Source: Leptotrichia wadei (lineage in GTDB: Bacteria > Fusobacteriota > Fusobacteriia > Fusobacteriales > Leptotrichiaceae). From it: a stretch of 64,000 nt of DNA. Where the stretch lies: the NCBI RefSeq assembly GCF_007990445.1, contig NZ_AP019841.1, forward strand, positions 1,488,001 to 1,552,000. The letters are read 5' to 3'. Below the pieces are notes generated by a model. The model searched no databases. It was given only the letters and a program-made list of their open reading frames with translations, and was not told where the DNA came from. Every line of letters starts with the position of its first letter. The stretch's first letter is position 1. Below, piece by piece: positions 52,038 to 63,800 of this stretch. The position numbers were made by a program, and so were the translations under genes.

Positions 52038-52547
52038 TTATTCTCGCATTCCATCAATTAGAGTTACTTCAATTTTCCCATTTGGAAAGTCAATTTTTGT
52101 TACAAATTCATCAATTAGCGGGATCATGATTTCTTTTTTGGTATCAATATCTTCGATAATTAAAATGTTATGGGCAGCGGTTTCCATTACATCAACAATT
52201 TCACCGATTTTATTATTTTCAGAAAATACTTCTAATCCAAATAAATCCTTTATATAAAAGTCATCTTCACTTTTTTCCGGCAATAAATCACGTCTAATTT
52301 TAACTTTATAGCCATTTAGTTCCTTTGCACTATCGACATTGCCAATTTCTTCAAAATCTAAAATTGCTTTTTTTTCATTTAGTCTTTTTACATTTTTTAC
52401 AGTAAGCAATCTTTTTTTGTCATCTTTTTCAAGAAGAACACGCTCATTTTGGATAAGTTCGATGTTTTCAAAAATTGAGTTAATTTTGACGCTTCCCCGT
52501 AAATGGTGTGTTCCAACAATTGTTCCTATATTTACTAAGTTTTCCAT
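52038..52547 (-). CDS. rimM: Ribosome maturation factor RimM
   Basis: The 169-residue protein has an N-terminal beta-barrel (LVNIGTIVGTHHLRGSVKI) and a C-terminal PRC-barrel (DLFGLEVFSENNKIGEIVDV, ILIIEDIDTKKEIMIPLIDEF). It assists maturation of the 30S head. It lies directly upstream of trmD. Confidence 0.94.
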   Translation of the reverse strand: MENLVNIGTIVGTHHLRGSVKINSIFENIELIQNERVLLEKDDKKRLLTVKNVKRLNEKKAILDFEEIGNVDSAKELNGYKVKIRRDLLPEKSEDDFYIKDLFGLEVFSENNKIGEIVDVMETAAHNILIIEDIDTKKEIMIPLIDEFVTKIDFPNGKIEVTLIDGMRE

Positions 52548-52589
52548 TATTTACTATTATTTCTCGCTTTCTTAATTTTTTTATTTTAA

Positions 52590-53021
52590 TTAGATTTCCT
52601 TTTTTAATTTTGTAAATTTTCTGCTATCTTCAGCAATTATTTTCAGATCATCCAGGTCAATTCCATCAAAATTATCTGCAACTGCTGAAATTACCCCTTC
52701 CAAAAACGGAGCATCTGCAATTTTAGCTTCAACTTGCCCTTCCAATTCCTTTATTGCCTTAACTGCATTAAATACAGAACTTCCCATATCGACAAAGACA
52801 AGCACTCCTGCTCCCTTGTCAGCACGGATTATAGCCTGCTTTACATTTTCAACATTTGTTCCATAAACTTCTCTTTTCGCATTTCCTCCATTTTCCAAGG
52901 CAAAATCCTCTTGCTTGAACACTTTTACAAAGCTAATAACTTCTTCTGCAAGTGTATTACTGTGGCTGACTACTACAATTCCTACTAGTCCTTTATTTTT
53001 TGCTTCCATATTTCTGTTCAT
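52590..53021 (-). CDS. DhaM-like PTS phosphocarrier (EIIA-mannose fold)
   Basis: The 143-residue protein has GIVVVSHSNTLAEEV with phospho-acceptor His20, then VDMGSSVFNAVKAIKEL and DAPFLEGVISAVAD. These match DhaM, which relays phosphate from PTS to the dihydroxyacetone kinase DhaKL. No dhaK or dhaL is in the window. It sits between the RNA methyltransferase gene and rimM, and close spacing suggests cotranscription with translation genes, which is unusual. The first ATG, 53021, is only three bases from AGGAG; an internal ATG is possible. Confidence 0.85.
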   Translation of the reverse strand: MNRNMEAKNKGLVGIVVVSHSNTLAEEVISFVKVFKQEDFALENGGNAKREVYGTNVENVKQAIIRADKGAGVLVFVDMGSSVFNAVKAIKELEGQVEAKIADAPFLEGVISAVADNFDGIDLDDLKIIAEDSRKFTKLKKEI

Positions 53022-53058
53022 TCTCTCCTTCCAGATTTTCTATATATTTTTTATTAAT

Positions 53059-53622
53059 TTAATTTTCGCCTAGCAGCCTATCTAAAACTATTGAGACAGC
53101 ACTTCTGACACACAAATGATTATATTGGGTTTTTCCACGGATTGGCTCTAAAATTTTGTAGGACAAATCCATAATTTCACTTGTAAGTCCCCATCCAGTT
53201 CCAAATAAAATTAAGTATGGAGTGTCATCTTCGACTATTTCCCTGCCTAAATCAGCATATCCTACAGTATTTGGGAAAATTTTTGCTGAAGTTGTAATGA
53301 TTTTTGGCTTTTTTCCTTCGATTTTCTCAATTGTTTCTACTGCACTTTGGACAGAATCTTCAAGTTCTGTATTTTCAAAGGCTTCATTTCGATTTTTGTT
53401 AAATTCTATTCCGTTTCCTTCAGTCCAGTAGCCGATTATTCTGCCTGTCAGCTCCTTCTGGGCATCAACTGGAGTAATTATGAAATATTTTTTTATATCA
53501 TAAGTTCTGCATGTTCTGGAAATGTCGTGTATATCAAAGTTTGTAACGGAAGTCGCTACAACTGCGTTATTTTTATTGTATACAGGATAGTGGACAAGTC
53601 CCACATATATGTTATCTCTCAT
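53059..53622 (-). CDS. SPOUT-type RNA methyltransferase (TrmD-associated family)
   Basis: This 187-residue protein of the PF09936 type starts YVGLVHYPVYNKNNAVVATSV. It has the knot-forming stretch PYLILFGTGWGLT and ends QYNHLCVRSAVSIVLDRLLG, the SAM-binding region. Genes of this family commonly neighbour rimM/trmD, as here. The RNA target is not known to me. It starts at ATG 53622 with AAGGGAAC. Confidence 0.85.
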   Translation of the reverse strand: MRDNIYVGLVHYPVYNKNNAVVATSVTNFDIHDISRTCRTYDIKKYFIITPVDAQKELTGRIIGYWTEGNGIEFNKNRNEAFENTELEDSVQSAVETIEKIEGKKPKIITTSAKIFPNTVGYADLGREIVEDDTPYLILFGTGWGLTSEIMDLSYKILEPIRGKTQYNHLCVRSAVSIVLDRLLGEN

Positions 53623-53651
53623 TTTTTTGTTCCCTTCTTGTTTTTGATTTT

Positions 53652-54740
53652 TTATTTATTTCGTATTTGTCTATAGCCACGTATTTTTTCATTTTTTTCC
53701 TTATAAGCCAGAGCCATAATGAATAAAAGCACAGTCTGTATCCAAAAAATCGCAAAATCAGTAAAATTATGAACTACAATCCCAGCAATTAAAGCAATTT
53801 TTAAGACATTATTTCTGTCGTTTCTTAAAATATCGTATAAATATCGTAAAAATACAGTAAGCAAAGCTATCGTTCCAATTAATCCGTAGCTTAAAAGCAA
53901 TTCTACCAATGCATTATGCGAATGTGGATACACGTAATTCGTAAATTTATAGTAAAAAAAGTTTCCGTGTCCGTATAAAAGATTTGTTCTTTTGAAAATT
54001 CTAATTGCCATATCAATAATTTCTACTCTTAGCCAAAAATACTCTATTAGCGTGCTTTCTCGCAAAAATGGAAAAACTCCTGAAATTACTCCTAAAATAT
54101 ATGACAATAGCATTAAAATTAATCCTGCAAAATATCTTCTTTTCAAAAAATAGAAAAAAAGTACAAATACTCCAAGAATCACTGCAATTAGCGATGACCT
54201 TGAGCCTGTTATCAGGATTGTTAAAATATTCATAATAAATACGGCAAAATTAATTTTTGACCTTTTTTCAAAAGTAAAATATAAATTTATAATTGCCGAC
54301 ATCATCATAATGCTTCCAAGATAATTTGGATTAAAATATGCAAAATATCCTACTCTGTTATGCGTGAACAGAAATTCACCAATTCCAATGAAAAGCGATA
54401 TTCCAGAAAATTTTGCCATCCATTCCAGATTATTTTTTTTAAATTCCACATCTACAATCAATGTATAATAGCGCCCGACTATAATGCACAAAAATATTGG
54501 AATTGCCATTAATCCCAGAATATTTTTGTAAAAGGCAGATGTTATAAGGGAAAATCCAAGAACGATTCCCACAGTAATAAGTGATTTATCTTTAAATATC
54601 TTTTTATATTCTCCAGTTGTAAAAATATTTATTAATATTAAAATACTAAATAAAATAACCAAAGCATAATGCACAAAAATTGATGCACCTAAAAGTAAAT
54701 ATAATTTTTCCAGATATTTCTGTCTTTTCTCAATTTCCAA
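53652..54740 (-). CDS. O-antigen ligase/Wzy-like membrane protein
   Basis: The 362-residue integral membrane protein has about ten hydrophobic segments. The Wzy_C-type signature region includes TGSRSSLIAVILGVFVLF and a later loop with YPHSHNALVELLLSYGLIG, whose His and the earlier Arg are the conserved catalytic positions. These proteins transfer or polymerise lipid-linked glycans at the outer face of the inner membrane. It begins at TTG or ATG near 54740 with AAGGAGG and lies 29 bp from the next gene. Confidence 0.83.
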   Translation of the reverse strand: MEIEKRQKYLEKLYLLLGASIFVHYALVILFSILILINIFTTGEYKKIFKDKSLITVGIVLGFSLITSAFYKNILGLMAIPIFLCIIVGRYYTLIVDVEFKKNNLEWMAKFSGISLFIGIGEFLFTHNRVGYFAYFNPNYLGSIMMMSAIINLYFTFEKRSKINFAVFIMNILTILITGSRSSLIAVILGVFVLFFYFLKRRYFAGLILMLLSYILGVISGVFPFLRESTLIEYFWLRVEIIDMAIRIFKRTNLLYGHGNFFYYKFTNYVYPHSHNALVELLLSYGLIGTIALLTVFLRYLYDILRNDRNNVLKIALIAGIVVHNFTDFAIFWIQTVLLFIMALAYKEKNEKIRGYRQIRNK

Positions 54741-54764
54741 GGTTCCTCCTTTAATTTTAATAAT

Positions 54765-57128
54765 TTATAAAACTCCCTGCTCAAAAGCATAAGGATTATA
54801 TTTTCCACTTCTTGTATCAATACTTTTTATAATTTTTCTTACTTCATCAGCATTTTCAAACGTAAAATCCAGCCTCAATTCATCCAAATCCAGTTCATAA
54901 ATCTCATCTAGCCTTGGAATCAAATTCATCGGCTTATCCAAATAAAGCTCAATATTATCTAGATCATTTTTCACAATTTTATACTTATCATAAAATTCTC
55001 CTTCCAATTCTTTGTAATTCTCATCAAAAATTTTATGCTCAATATACATTCCCTTTAGATAACCGTAAATCACAAGACCCTTTTTCAATTTATCGGATTT
55101 TATGTTTTTTAACTGTCGATAGCTTAATTCTGGCGATAAAAATACGGTTTCTAAATTTTTAAAGTTAGAAAACATTTCAATTGTATGATTATTGAAAACG
55201 TTTAAGTTCCAATCTAAGGACTGCCCTCTTGCTCCAGTTTTTTCTCCCATGATTGCCTGATAAAGGTTAGAAACTAAATTTGTTCCAATTTTTATTTTAT
55301 CTGTTTTGGACAAGTTCTTTTCTTTGGCAACATCAAACTGCTTTTGGTAAATTTTTGTTATTCCCATTTCACGACAGGCTTTTTCCTGCTCATCATTTGC
55401 AACAAGTGCTGAAATAACTGGTCTTTTCTTATTTTCTGTATTTTCATTTTCCTTACCTTCAGAATTTTTATTTAATTCAAAATCATATTTTTTTCGCTCA
55501 GCAGCTGTTCTTTTATATGATTCCAGCAATTTTTCCAAAAGTTCTGAAACACATTCCCTTTTCAAATTTTTTAGTTCACTAAAGGGAATAAACGAAGTTC
55601 CATCATAATCAATCTGAATTTTTCCAAGCTCAAAAGTTGTATCCCCTAACTCTCCAATTTTTTCGGCAATTTGCTCCTTCGTAATTAATTTTCTGGCATC
55701 CTGCTCGATAATATCCCCTTTTTTCGTAACAGAAATTATCTCATTTTTCAAGTTTTCAATTTCCAGTGTAAGTTCAATTTCCTGCCCTTTTTTTGCCAGC
55801 AATTTTGCATTAACAGCCGCATGTCTTTTGGAAACCTTTATATTATGAATAATTCTGTCGTTAATCTCTTTAGAATAATTTTTATAAATGTACTTTGTCC
55901 CTTTCGGCAATTTTCCAATGGAAATAATATCATATTTATCAGCTTTTGAAGTTTTTTCTCCAGCTTTTTTATCTTCATTTTCCTTGCCTTTACTTTTTGG
56001 ATTCTGTTTTTTATTTTTCTTTTCAGAATCTTTTTTTCCAAACTCCCTATTCTCGCTATTTCCATTTTCATAAGCTTCAATAATCCTAATTTTATTTACA
56101 TATTCTCCGCCAATCTGTTCAAAATTTTCATCTACAAATTGAACTCCATCTCCTAAAATTAATTCATCATCAATTTTAAAGTTATTTGACTCTCCAATTC
56201 TCGCTCCTAGAAAATATCCAAAATTTGAAGAATATTTAAAATTCATAAGTTCGTCATCCAAATAAAAATATCCCTTTGAATACCCACGATTAAAGAGTTT
56301 GTAGCTTTCTGTCGGCCGTGGAGTCCCTTTTAAAATATTATCGTAATAACTTACGGTTTCATAAACATATTCGCTCGATTTTTTCCGCCCTTCAACTTTT
56401 ATCGCATCAATTCCAATGCTTTTTAGCAAATTAATTTCCTTTTCCTGCAGAAGCTGGTCATTTGGACTTAAAAAATATGCGCTTTTTCCATTTTCATCTG
56501 TAAACTTTTTACGGCAGGAATATGCACAAAGTCCACGATTTCCACTTCTTCCCCCAATAAAGCTGCTTATATAGCAATTTCCAGAATAGGAAATGCAAAG
56601 CGAACCTGATACAAAGATTTCCAGCTCTATATCAGTTTTTTCACGGATACTTTTTATTTCTTCAAAGGAAAGTTCTCTTGCAAGACAGACACGAGTTAGG
56701 CCCAGTTCCTTTAATTTATTGGCTTCCACGTGATTTGCCACAGTCATTTGCGTACTTCCATGAATCTTCAAATTTGGAAAATTTTCCTTTAGAAACTTTA
56801 CAAATCCCAGATCCTGTACAATAACAGCATCAATTCCGTGTTCATAAACTCTTTTAACATTATTGTACATACTGTTAATTTCGCTGTCCTTCAAAATCGT
56901 ATTCAAAGTCATAAGCGTCTTAACCCCACGTGAGTGAGCATAGTCAATCCCGTCAAATACCTCCTGCATAGCCAAATTCTCATTATTTCTTCTTGCTCCA
57001 AATCCTTTTAATCCAAAAAAAACTTCGTTGGCTCCAGCTTTTACTGCAGCAACTAATTTTTCATAATTTCCTGCTGGTGCCAAAATATTCATTTTTTTAT
57101 TTTTTCCAAAATCCATTTCCTGTTTCAA
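54765..57128 (-). CDS. U32 peptidase-family protein (RlhA-like) with DUF3656
   Basis: The 787-residue protein has an N-terminal U32 barrel: MNILAPAGNYEKLVAAVKAG, VFFGLKGFGAR, and the cysteine-rich core CISYSGNCYISS with GNRGLCAYSCRK, thought to bind a cluster. Bacterial relatives hydroxylate RNA bases (RlhA, TrhP) and the peptidase name is historical. A Lys/Glu-rich insert (about 350-385) separates it from the DUF3656 and C-terminal parts. Start: TTG 57128 lies 9 bases after GGAGAG; internal ATGs at 57116 and 57092 are alternatives. Its promoter holds a perfect 16-bp palindrome. Confidence 0.87.
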   Translation of the reverse strand: MKQEMDFGKNKKMNILAPAGNYEKLVAAVKAGANEVFFGLKGFGARRNNENLAMQEVFDGIDYAHSRGVKTLMTLNTILKDSEINSMYNNVKRVYEHGIDAVIVQDLGFVKFLKENFPNLKIHGSTQMTVANHVEANKLKELGLTRVCLARELSFEEIKSIREKTDIELEIFVSGSLCISYSGNCYISSFIGGRSGNRGLCAYSCRKKFTDENGKSAYFLSPNDQLLQEKEINLLKSIGIDAIKVEGRKKSSEYVYETVSYYDNILKGTPRPTESYKLFNRGYSKGYFYLDDELMNFKYSSNFGYFLGARIGESNNFKIDDELILGDGVQFVDENFEQIGGEYVNKIRIIEAYENGNSENREFGKKDSEKKNKKQNPKSKGKENEDKKAGEKTSKADKYDIISIGKLPKGTKYIYKNYSKEINDRIIHNIKVSKRHAAVNAKLLAKKGQEIELTLEIENLKNEIISVTKKGDIIEQDARKLITKEQIAEKIGELGDTTFELGKIQIDYDGTSFIPFSELKNLKRECVSELLEKLLESYKRTAAERKKYDFELNKNSEGKENENTENKKRPVISALVANDEQEKACREMGITKIYQKQFDVAKEKNLSKTDKIKIGTNLVSNLYQAIMGEKTGARGQSLDWNLNVFNNHTIEMFSNFKNLETVFLSPELSYRQLKNIKSDKLKKGLVIYGYLKGMYIEHKIFDENYKELEGEFYDKYKIVKNDLDNIELYLDKPMNLIPRLDEIYELDLDELRLDFTFENADEVRKIIKSIDTRSGKYNPYAFEQGVL

Positions 57129-57170
57129 CTTAATTTTCTCTCCATTTTCCCAAATTTTTTCATTTTTTAT

Positions 57171-57199
57171 ATTATAGCAAATTTGCTATTTTTTTCCAA
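57171..57199 (-). promoter_or_regulatory. Promoter of the U32 gene with palindrome in the spacer
   Basis: On the minus strand there is TTGGAA (57199-57194), a 17-base spacer and TATAAT (57176-57171). The spacer is filled by ATAGCAAATTTGCTAT (57174-57189), a perfect palindrome reaching into the -10 box, so it could be an operator. Confidence 0.55.
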
Positions 57200-57410
57200 T
57201 TTATTTTTCTACTTTGACAGAATAAAAATTTTAATATAATTTTCATTGATAAATATGTTTGACAACCTAAGTTTTTTTATCTTTAAAAAGTCAATTTTAG
57301 ATCGATTTAATTATATTATCGCTTGACAATATTGTCAAAACATTTTATGAACTCTCCCGCTTTTAAATTTAAATAATGATTAATATTCATTAAAAATTAA
57401 TATAAAATGT

Positions 57411-57439
57411 TTGAAAAATATTTGCCATTATGATATAAT
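57411..57439 (+). promoter_or_regulatory. Promoter of the adhesin gene
   Basis: TTGAAA at 57411, a 17-base spacer and TATAAT at 57434 preceded by TGA (extended -10). Transcription would start near 57446, about 425 bases before the ATG. Confidence 0.65.
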
Positions 57440-57871
57440 ACAATGAAACAGAAATATTTTTGGATTGTTTTCATATTAAATGTGCTTTAAAGCTGGATTT
57501 AAAGGAGATGAGAGGTTGTTTTGAACTTAACTTTGGTTGATTTTTATTAATTTGATTTTAAAAAATGATGACCAGAGCTGATTTTTAGAGCGATAAAATA
57601 TGAATTTAGATTCCAAAATAAACAAACGATACTATTTTCCTGTTGGAATCATAGGTTTTTCAAAGAATAAAAAAACATCTTTGTCTATTTTTCAAATAGT
57701 TTTAGTATCAAAATTTAGTAAGTTATTGTAAAAGCAAATAAATTATTTATGTCAAAACTGCTTGCCAGAAAGCGAAAAGATAGCAAAGACAAGCATTAAA
57801 ACATATTGTATTTCTTAAAAGTCTTCTACTTTTACAAATAACTATCAAAATTTAGAAAAAGGAGATTAGAA

Positions 57872-60800
57872 ATGACAAACAATTTAAGAAAGGCAAAAAA
57901 AGACTTATGCTCATTTGCTAAAAAATGCAAAGATTTTAAGTATACAGATTCAGCATTAATTATATTTTTGATTACAGGTGTTATAAACATTGCAAACAAC
58001 TTGTTTTCTGCTGAAACGGGCAAAAGCATCGAAAATCAAAAACAAGTCATCACTACATCAATAAAAGATATACACAATCAATTCACGGAAGTCCGAAGAG
58101 AAAACGACAGACTTCTAAAAAAATCAAATATGGAACTAATCAAGCTAATGGAACAAGGAGATCATGTAGTTAAGTCGCCTTGGTCAAGCTGGCAATATGG
58201 AGTCAATAATTTTTATAACGACTGGCACGGCACATACAAAGGCTACGGAGGCAAAGCAGGAAACACGAAGTACACAAGAAATCCAGATGACAAGTTTGGA
58301 ACTTATTCTGGAGGAAAATATGGAGTTACAACTCTTAGCAGAAAGGTTATAGAACCTGTTTCAGTTATACCTATAAATGCAGCAGTTAAACCTAAAGATA
58401 TTCACAAAACTCCTTTGAATATTAATTTGCCGAAAATTTTGGCTCCAAATACCCCTAATTTGAATATAAGTGTATCGGAACCTGCTAAAATAGATGAGAT
58501 AAAAGTTAATGTTCCTGAAATTACTGTGACACCACCTGTGGTAAGTACAGATGTATTTACTAATTATGATTTCGATCGGGCATACCAAGGTAAACCTGCG
58601 GGTGCGGATATTTTGGAAGGTCAACAACCAAAAGATTTTGATGGGAATAATAATGTTTTTTATGCTGGATATAAACCCGTTTACAATAGCGGAAATTTTT
58701 CAGGAACTGGAAATTTTGAAAATGCAAGTGGTATAATAGATACCTCTTCAAATCCAAATCAAGATAATGAGTTTCCAATTTATTTTGGAGGTGGTATAAC
58801 ACCTAATATAATTTATGCTCATGGTGATGGCTATACTTTAGGCAGACAATTTAAATTGAGCAATTTTGATATACACGTAGCTGGTGGTAATCGTAATAGA
58901 GCAAATGTAATTGGTGAAATTGGAATACATACAGTTGCTAATGGAAAAATAGAAAATGTGCATGGATATTTGTATGGTCAAGCTGCATTTATTTCACTTG
59001 AAACTTGGTGGGCTGGAAAAACAGAATTAACAAGTGTTAAGTTAGATGTAAAAGGAGAGCAGAATACAGTATTTTTTATTTTTCCAACAATATACCAAGA
59101 GATAACACGTAACAATCGAGGTGCATATTATCAAAGAGGAGGATTTGTGGGAGATTTTTCTGCTGATATAGCTTCCAAAAAAAATATAATATATTCTATA
59201 CTAGGGGCTTCAGGAAGTTATGGAATAGATAGTACCGGAACTTATAAATTAGAAGGTGCAGGTAACTTAGTTTATGCAGGTTTAGGATATTCAGCAGATT
59301 TCTCTAAATTTGCTGGAACAGGAATGATAAGAGGTGGTTCAGCAACTAATTGGAAACCATTTATAAAATTAACACAACCTGTGGAATCTTATGGAGATAG
59401 CAATGTAATCTTATTCTTTAACAATACTTTATCTTCATCAGCTAGTCAAAAACCATGGCTATCTAATTTACCTAGTCTAAATCCACCGCAAGCTATTATT
59501 GAAAGAGATAACTGGAATAAAACAACAATAGGTATTTATCAAGGTGAAATAGAAGCAAGAGCTAATATAGGTAATCAGGCACAGATAGATAAAACTAAAA
59601 CTACTCAAACATCTGCTGGTGATACAGAACACAATATTCATTATGTTGAAAAGAATGTGGGAGTTTATGCAAAATCTGGACAAAGAGACGGTATTACGCC
59701 ATCTGCAGATTTAGGAGCTGAACTTAGTAAAACTAATAATGCCGCATTTGATAATGATTTAATACATAATTTGCAAATAAACAATGCTGAAATAACATTT
59801 GGGAAATACTCTAAAGATGGAATTATGCTAGCTTCAGAAAATGGAACTGTTATGGATGTCTTGATGCCGACTAATTCTAAGATTAAAACAACAATGGGAT
59901 CATCTGTTAAAGATTATTCTAGCACAACCGCTCCAACCTCTTCTTATAATGATGCTAATAATAAAGCGGCAACAGGAACAATAATTGCTTATTCTAAAGG
60001 AACATGGGATACAGGAAATTATTATAAAAGTGCAATTGATCATAAAAATCAAATGCAATCGTCTAGTGCTCAAGCATTACAAGGAAAAGGAAGTGAAATC
60101 AACATAGGAAAAGATGTTGAGTTGTCAGCAAGATACAGAGAAGTTACAGATGATAACGGCAATAAGTCAAAATCATATCCAATAGCTTTTGCTGCAACGA
60201 AAAAAGGTAAAGTAAATGCTTACGGAAATACAACAGCTCATGGATATGGTTCTATAATTGGATATGCTTCTGATGAAGGAAAAGTGACTAACTATGGATC
60301 TGTTACTGCAATAGATGATGCGGCATCAAATGATGACGACACTAAAAAATACCATTACACAAATATAGGAGGATATGCTACAGGTCTTGGAAGTAAAGTA
60401 ACTTTAGGTTCAAATTCAACAACTTCAAAAGTAACAGTATCAACTTATGATGGAAAAAATAAGGTTAGCTCAATAATAACTCCAACACCAACAACATCAA
60501 CTATTTACGGAATAGGAGCATTAGCTGATCGTGATGGAGAAGTTGTTTTAAGAGGGAAAACTAATATTAACACAGGTACAAGCGGCGGATTGCTTGCTTT
60601 AAACGGTGGTAAAGTAGAATATGAAGGCGGAACAATAACTCATAAAAATAATGTAACTTTAGGACCATCAGTTAACGACCATGATAATACGACACCGTTT
60701 TATGCTAAAGGAGATAGTTCTAATGGATCAATTGTGTTTACAGGATCAACAACTTTGGATATGTATGATGGAGTACTAATTACAGGACAAGAAACTGATT

Positions 60801-63800
60801 ATAATTCATCAACTACAGGTACAGAAATGTATAGAGGGCTAGGAAATGTATCTGTAAATTTACAAAGTGACAATGTTACAATTGGAGCATTTAGCGGATT
60901 AAATAATTTAACTTGGGATAGTCAAACAGATGCAAGTCATACATATATAAATGGACTACCTGGAATTTCTAAATTCAGCGGACATACTATAAATACAAAT
61001 AATCATTCATACAAGAGTATTTTGACGGATGGAAAATTAAATGTTACTTCAACAAAAATTGAGCTGGACAGCGCTGCAGACCAGTACAATAAAATACAAA
61101 TGGCAAATGAAGTTGTAACAATTGGAAATACAACAAATGTTACAGGAAATGTATCTTCAGCTACTATAAAAGGTCAAGGGCTTTCAATGGGATCTCTAAA
61201 AACAGCTACTTCAAATGCAACAACAGGATTTAATAATGAAGGAACAATAAGTGTCACAGGAGGAACAACAACTTCTGGTATTGCTGGAATGAATGTAAGT
61301 TATGGAACAATTAACAATGGAACATCTGCAGGGTCAAGCGCTTCAGTAACAATTGATAATGGTGCTGGACTTTACGGAACTAACGGAAGTAAACTTGTAA
61401 ATAATGGAAAAATTACTGTTGCTTCTGGAGCAGGAATAGCTGGAATCGGAACAGGACGTACAAAGCAAGAATACGGAACAGATGTTAAAACTTCCGCATC
61501 ATTAGGAGGAACTAAAACAGTAGAAATAGAAAATCACGGAACAATAAATGCAGCAGGAACAGGTTCAATAGGAATTTATGCTGAAAATAATACGAATGCA
61601 CCTAAAGCCAATGTAACTGTATCAAGCGATAAACAACTAACCGTTGGAACAGATGGAGTAGGAATTGCAGTAGTTTCGGCTACACCTGCACCAATGTTAG
61701 TTAATCATGGAACTTCTGATGAAGGTGGTACAATTACGGTAACTGCAGCAGGAACAGGACCTGATATTAAAACAGGAGTAAACGGAAAAGGTATCTATGC
61801 TCAAAATTCTGATATTACTTTAACAGGAAATTACATGATTGAAACACCTGAAAAAGGTATCGGTATCTTTGCCTCAAAAAATACAAATGTAACTGGAACT
61901 CTTGAATATAAATACAATGGAAGCACAACAGGAACAGGAATGGGTATCATTTATGACCAAGCAGGAGTAGCATCGCATACTAATAATGCAAATGTAAAAC
62001 TTACAAATGCTACAAACACAACAGGCGGAATGATTGGAGTTTATACAACAGCCGGGACAGGAAATACCCTTACAAATAATGGAGATATTACTGGTTCATC
62101 GGCAGCGCTTGAATTTGGTATTGTATCAGATGGAGCAGATATAATTAATAAAGGAAATATAACATTAGGAAATGCAGCATTACAGGAAAATGCAAATGTC
62201 GGTATTTATGCGAAAACTAAAAATACGATAACTAATGATGGTAAAATTACTGTTGGTGATAATGCGATAGGAATTTATGGATATAATATTAACAACAATA
62301 CAGGAAGTATTAAGGCTGGAGATAACGGAGTTGCAATCTATACTCAAGGAGACGGTACAGTAAACTTGAATGCAAATTCTAAAATTACTGTAGGAAAAGA
62401 TCAAGCTGTAGGCGTTTATGCAGTTGGAGCTAACCAGCACATTAATGTAAATGCAGGATCTAGCATGACAATCGGAGATAATTCGTTTGGAATTGTAAAT
62501 CTTGGAGCGGGAAATACTGTAACATCTAATACAGCAAATCCAGTAACTTTGGGAACAGATGCAGTTTATGTTTATCAGAATGATAATAAAGGAACTGTAA
62601 TTAATCACACTCCATTGACATCTGCAGGAGATAGAAATTACGGCCTTTATGGAAATGGAAATATATATAACGATGGAGTAATTGACTTTTCAAATGGTAT
62701 CGGAAATGTAGGAATGTATGCAACTACCGGCGGAACTGCGACAAACCTTGCTGGAGGAATAATAAAAGTTGGAGATTCAGATACTAACAGAAAAGAATAC
62801 GGTGTAGGTATGGCAACAGGATATTATGATGACAACCCATTGTCACCAACATATAGACAAGTTTCTAATCAAGGAACTATTATAAATCAGGGAACTATTG
62901 AAGTAAGCAAACCTGACACGATAGGTATGTATGCAGTAGGTTCAGGATCTAAGGCAATTAACTATGGAAACATCAACCTTATGGGAAGTAAAACTGTTGG
63001 AATGTACATTGACAGAGGTGCAGTCGGAGAAAACTGGGGAACTATCCAGACAACGGCAAGCGGACTTACATCAGCAAAAGGAGTCTATGTAGCTAATGGA
63101 GGTTATATCAAGAATTACGGAGTGATAAATATTGCGGCTTCAGATAGCCAAAGTGCAGGAATTTGGACAGATAATGCAGATCACGCCGAAGAAAATGCAA
63201 ATGGAGTAAATCCTGTAACTCTGACAAGCCAGACAGGAACTTCAACACCAAGAATGAAAGTGGCTACAGCAAGTGACATGAAGGAAATGGGAGGAGTCAT
63301 AGTAAAAGTTCCACCTAAGGCTGCAGTCCCTACAGTAGCGGATGCGCAAGGCAACATAATTCCAATATATAAACTGGATACAGATATGGCAGTGCCACAA
63401 CCTGCTGAAGTAATAATAAAATCACCATCAGGAGTTACTCCGATAAATCTTTCTGCAAGTGACTATTTCATGAACTTTCCATCATCTTCAGAAATTTCTA
63501 GCATAGGAATGTATGTGGATACTTCAGGAGTTAATTATACAAATCCTATTCAAGGACTGAATTACTTGACAGGACTGACTGACATTAATTTGCTTTTTGG
63601 GGCAGAAGCTACAAGATATACCACTGCAAAAGCAATTGAAGTTGGAGATAACATTTTAAAACCTTATAATGATGCTTTGAAAGGTGTTGTAACAGGAGGA
63701 ACAACATTAAATGTAATATCGTCAAGCTTGACATGGATGGCACAGCCTACCAAGAATCCTGTGACAGAACTTCTTGACAAGCTATACTTGATTAAGGTTC

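Larger units (their letters stand above)
57129..57871. other. Long upstream region of the adhesin: promoters, palindrome, IS relic, leader
   Basis: No gene is seen in 740 bp. It holds the U32 promoter, a weak plus-strand promoter (TTGACA 57224, TATAAT 57235), a perfect palindrome TTGACAATATTGTCAA (57323-57338), a 19-base match to the right-end tip of the tnpB elements (TGAACTCTCCCGCTTTTAA, 57348-57366), and the main promoter at 57411. From there a leader of about 430 nt runs to the adhesin, ending in an AAAAGT/ACTTTT hairpin near 57816-57832 and the ribosome site. Confidence 0.55.

Noticed and set aside
62180-62608. 142-codon minus-strand frame rich in Ile/Ser/Asn/Cys
   Set aside because: Shadow of the adhesin repeats; composition mirrors the sense repeats and no start signal is present.
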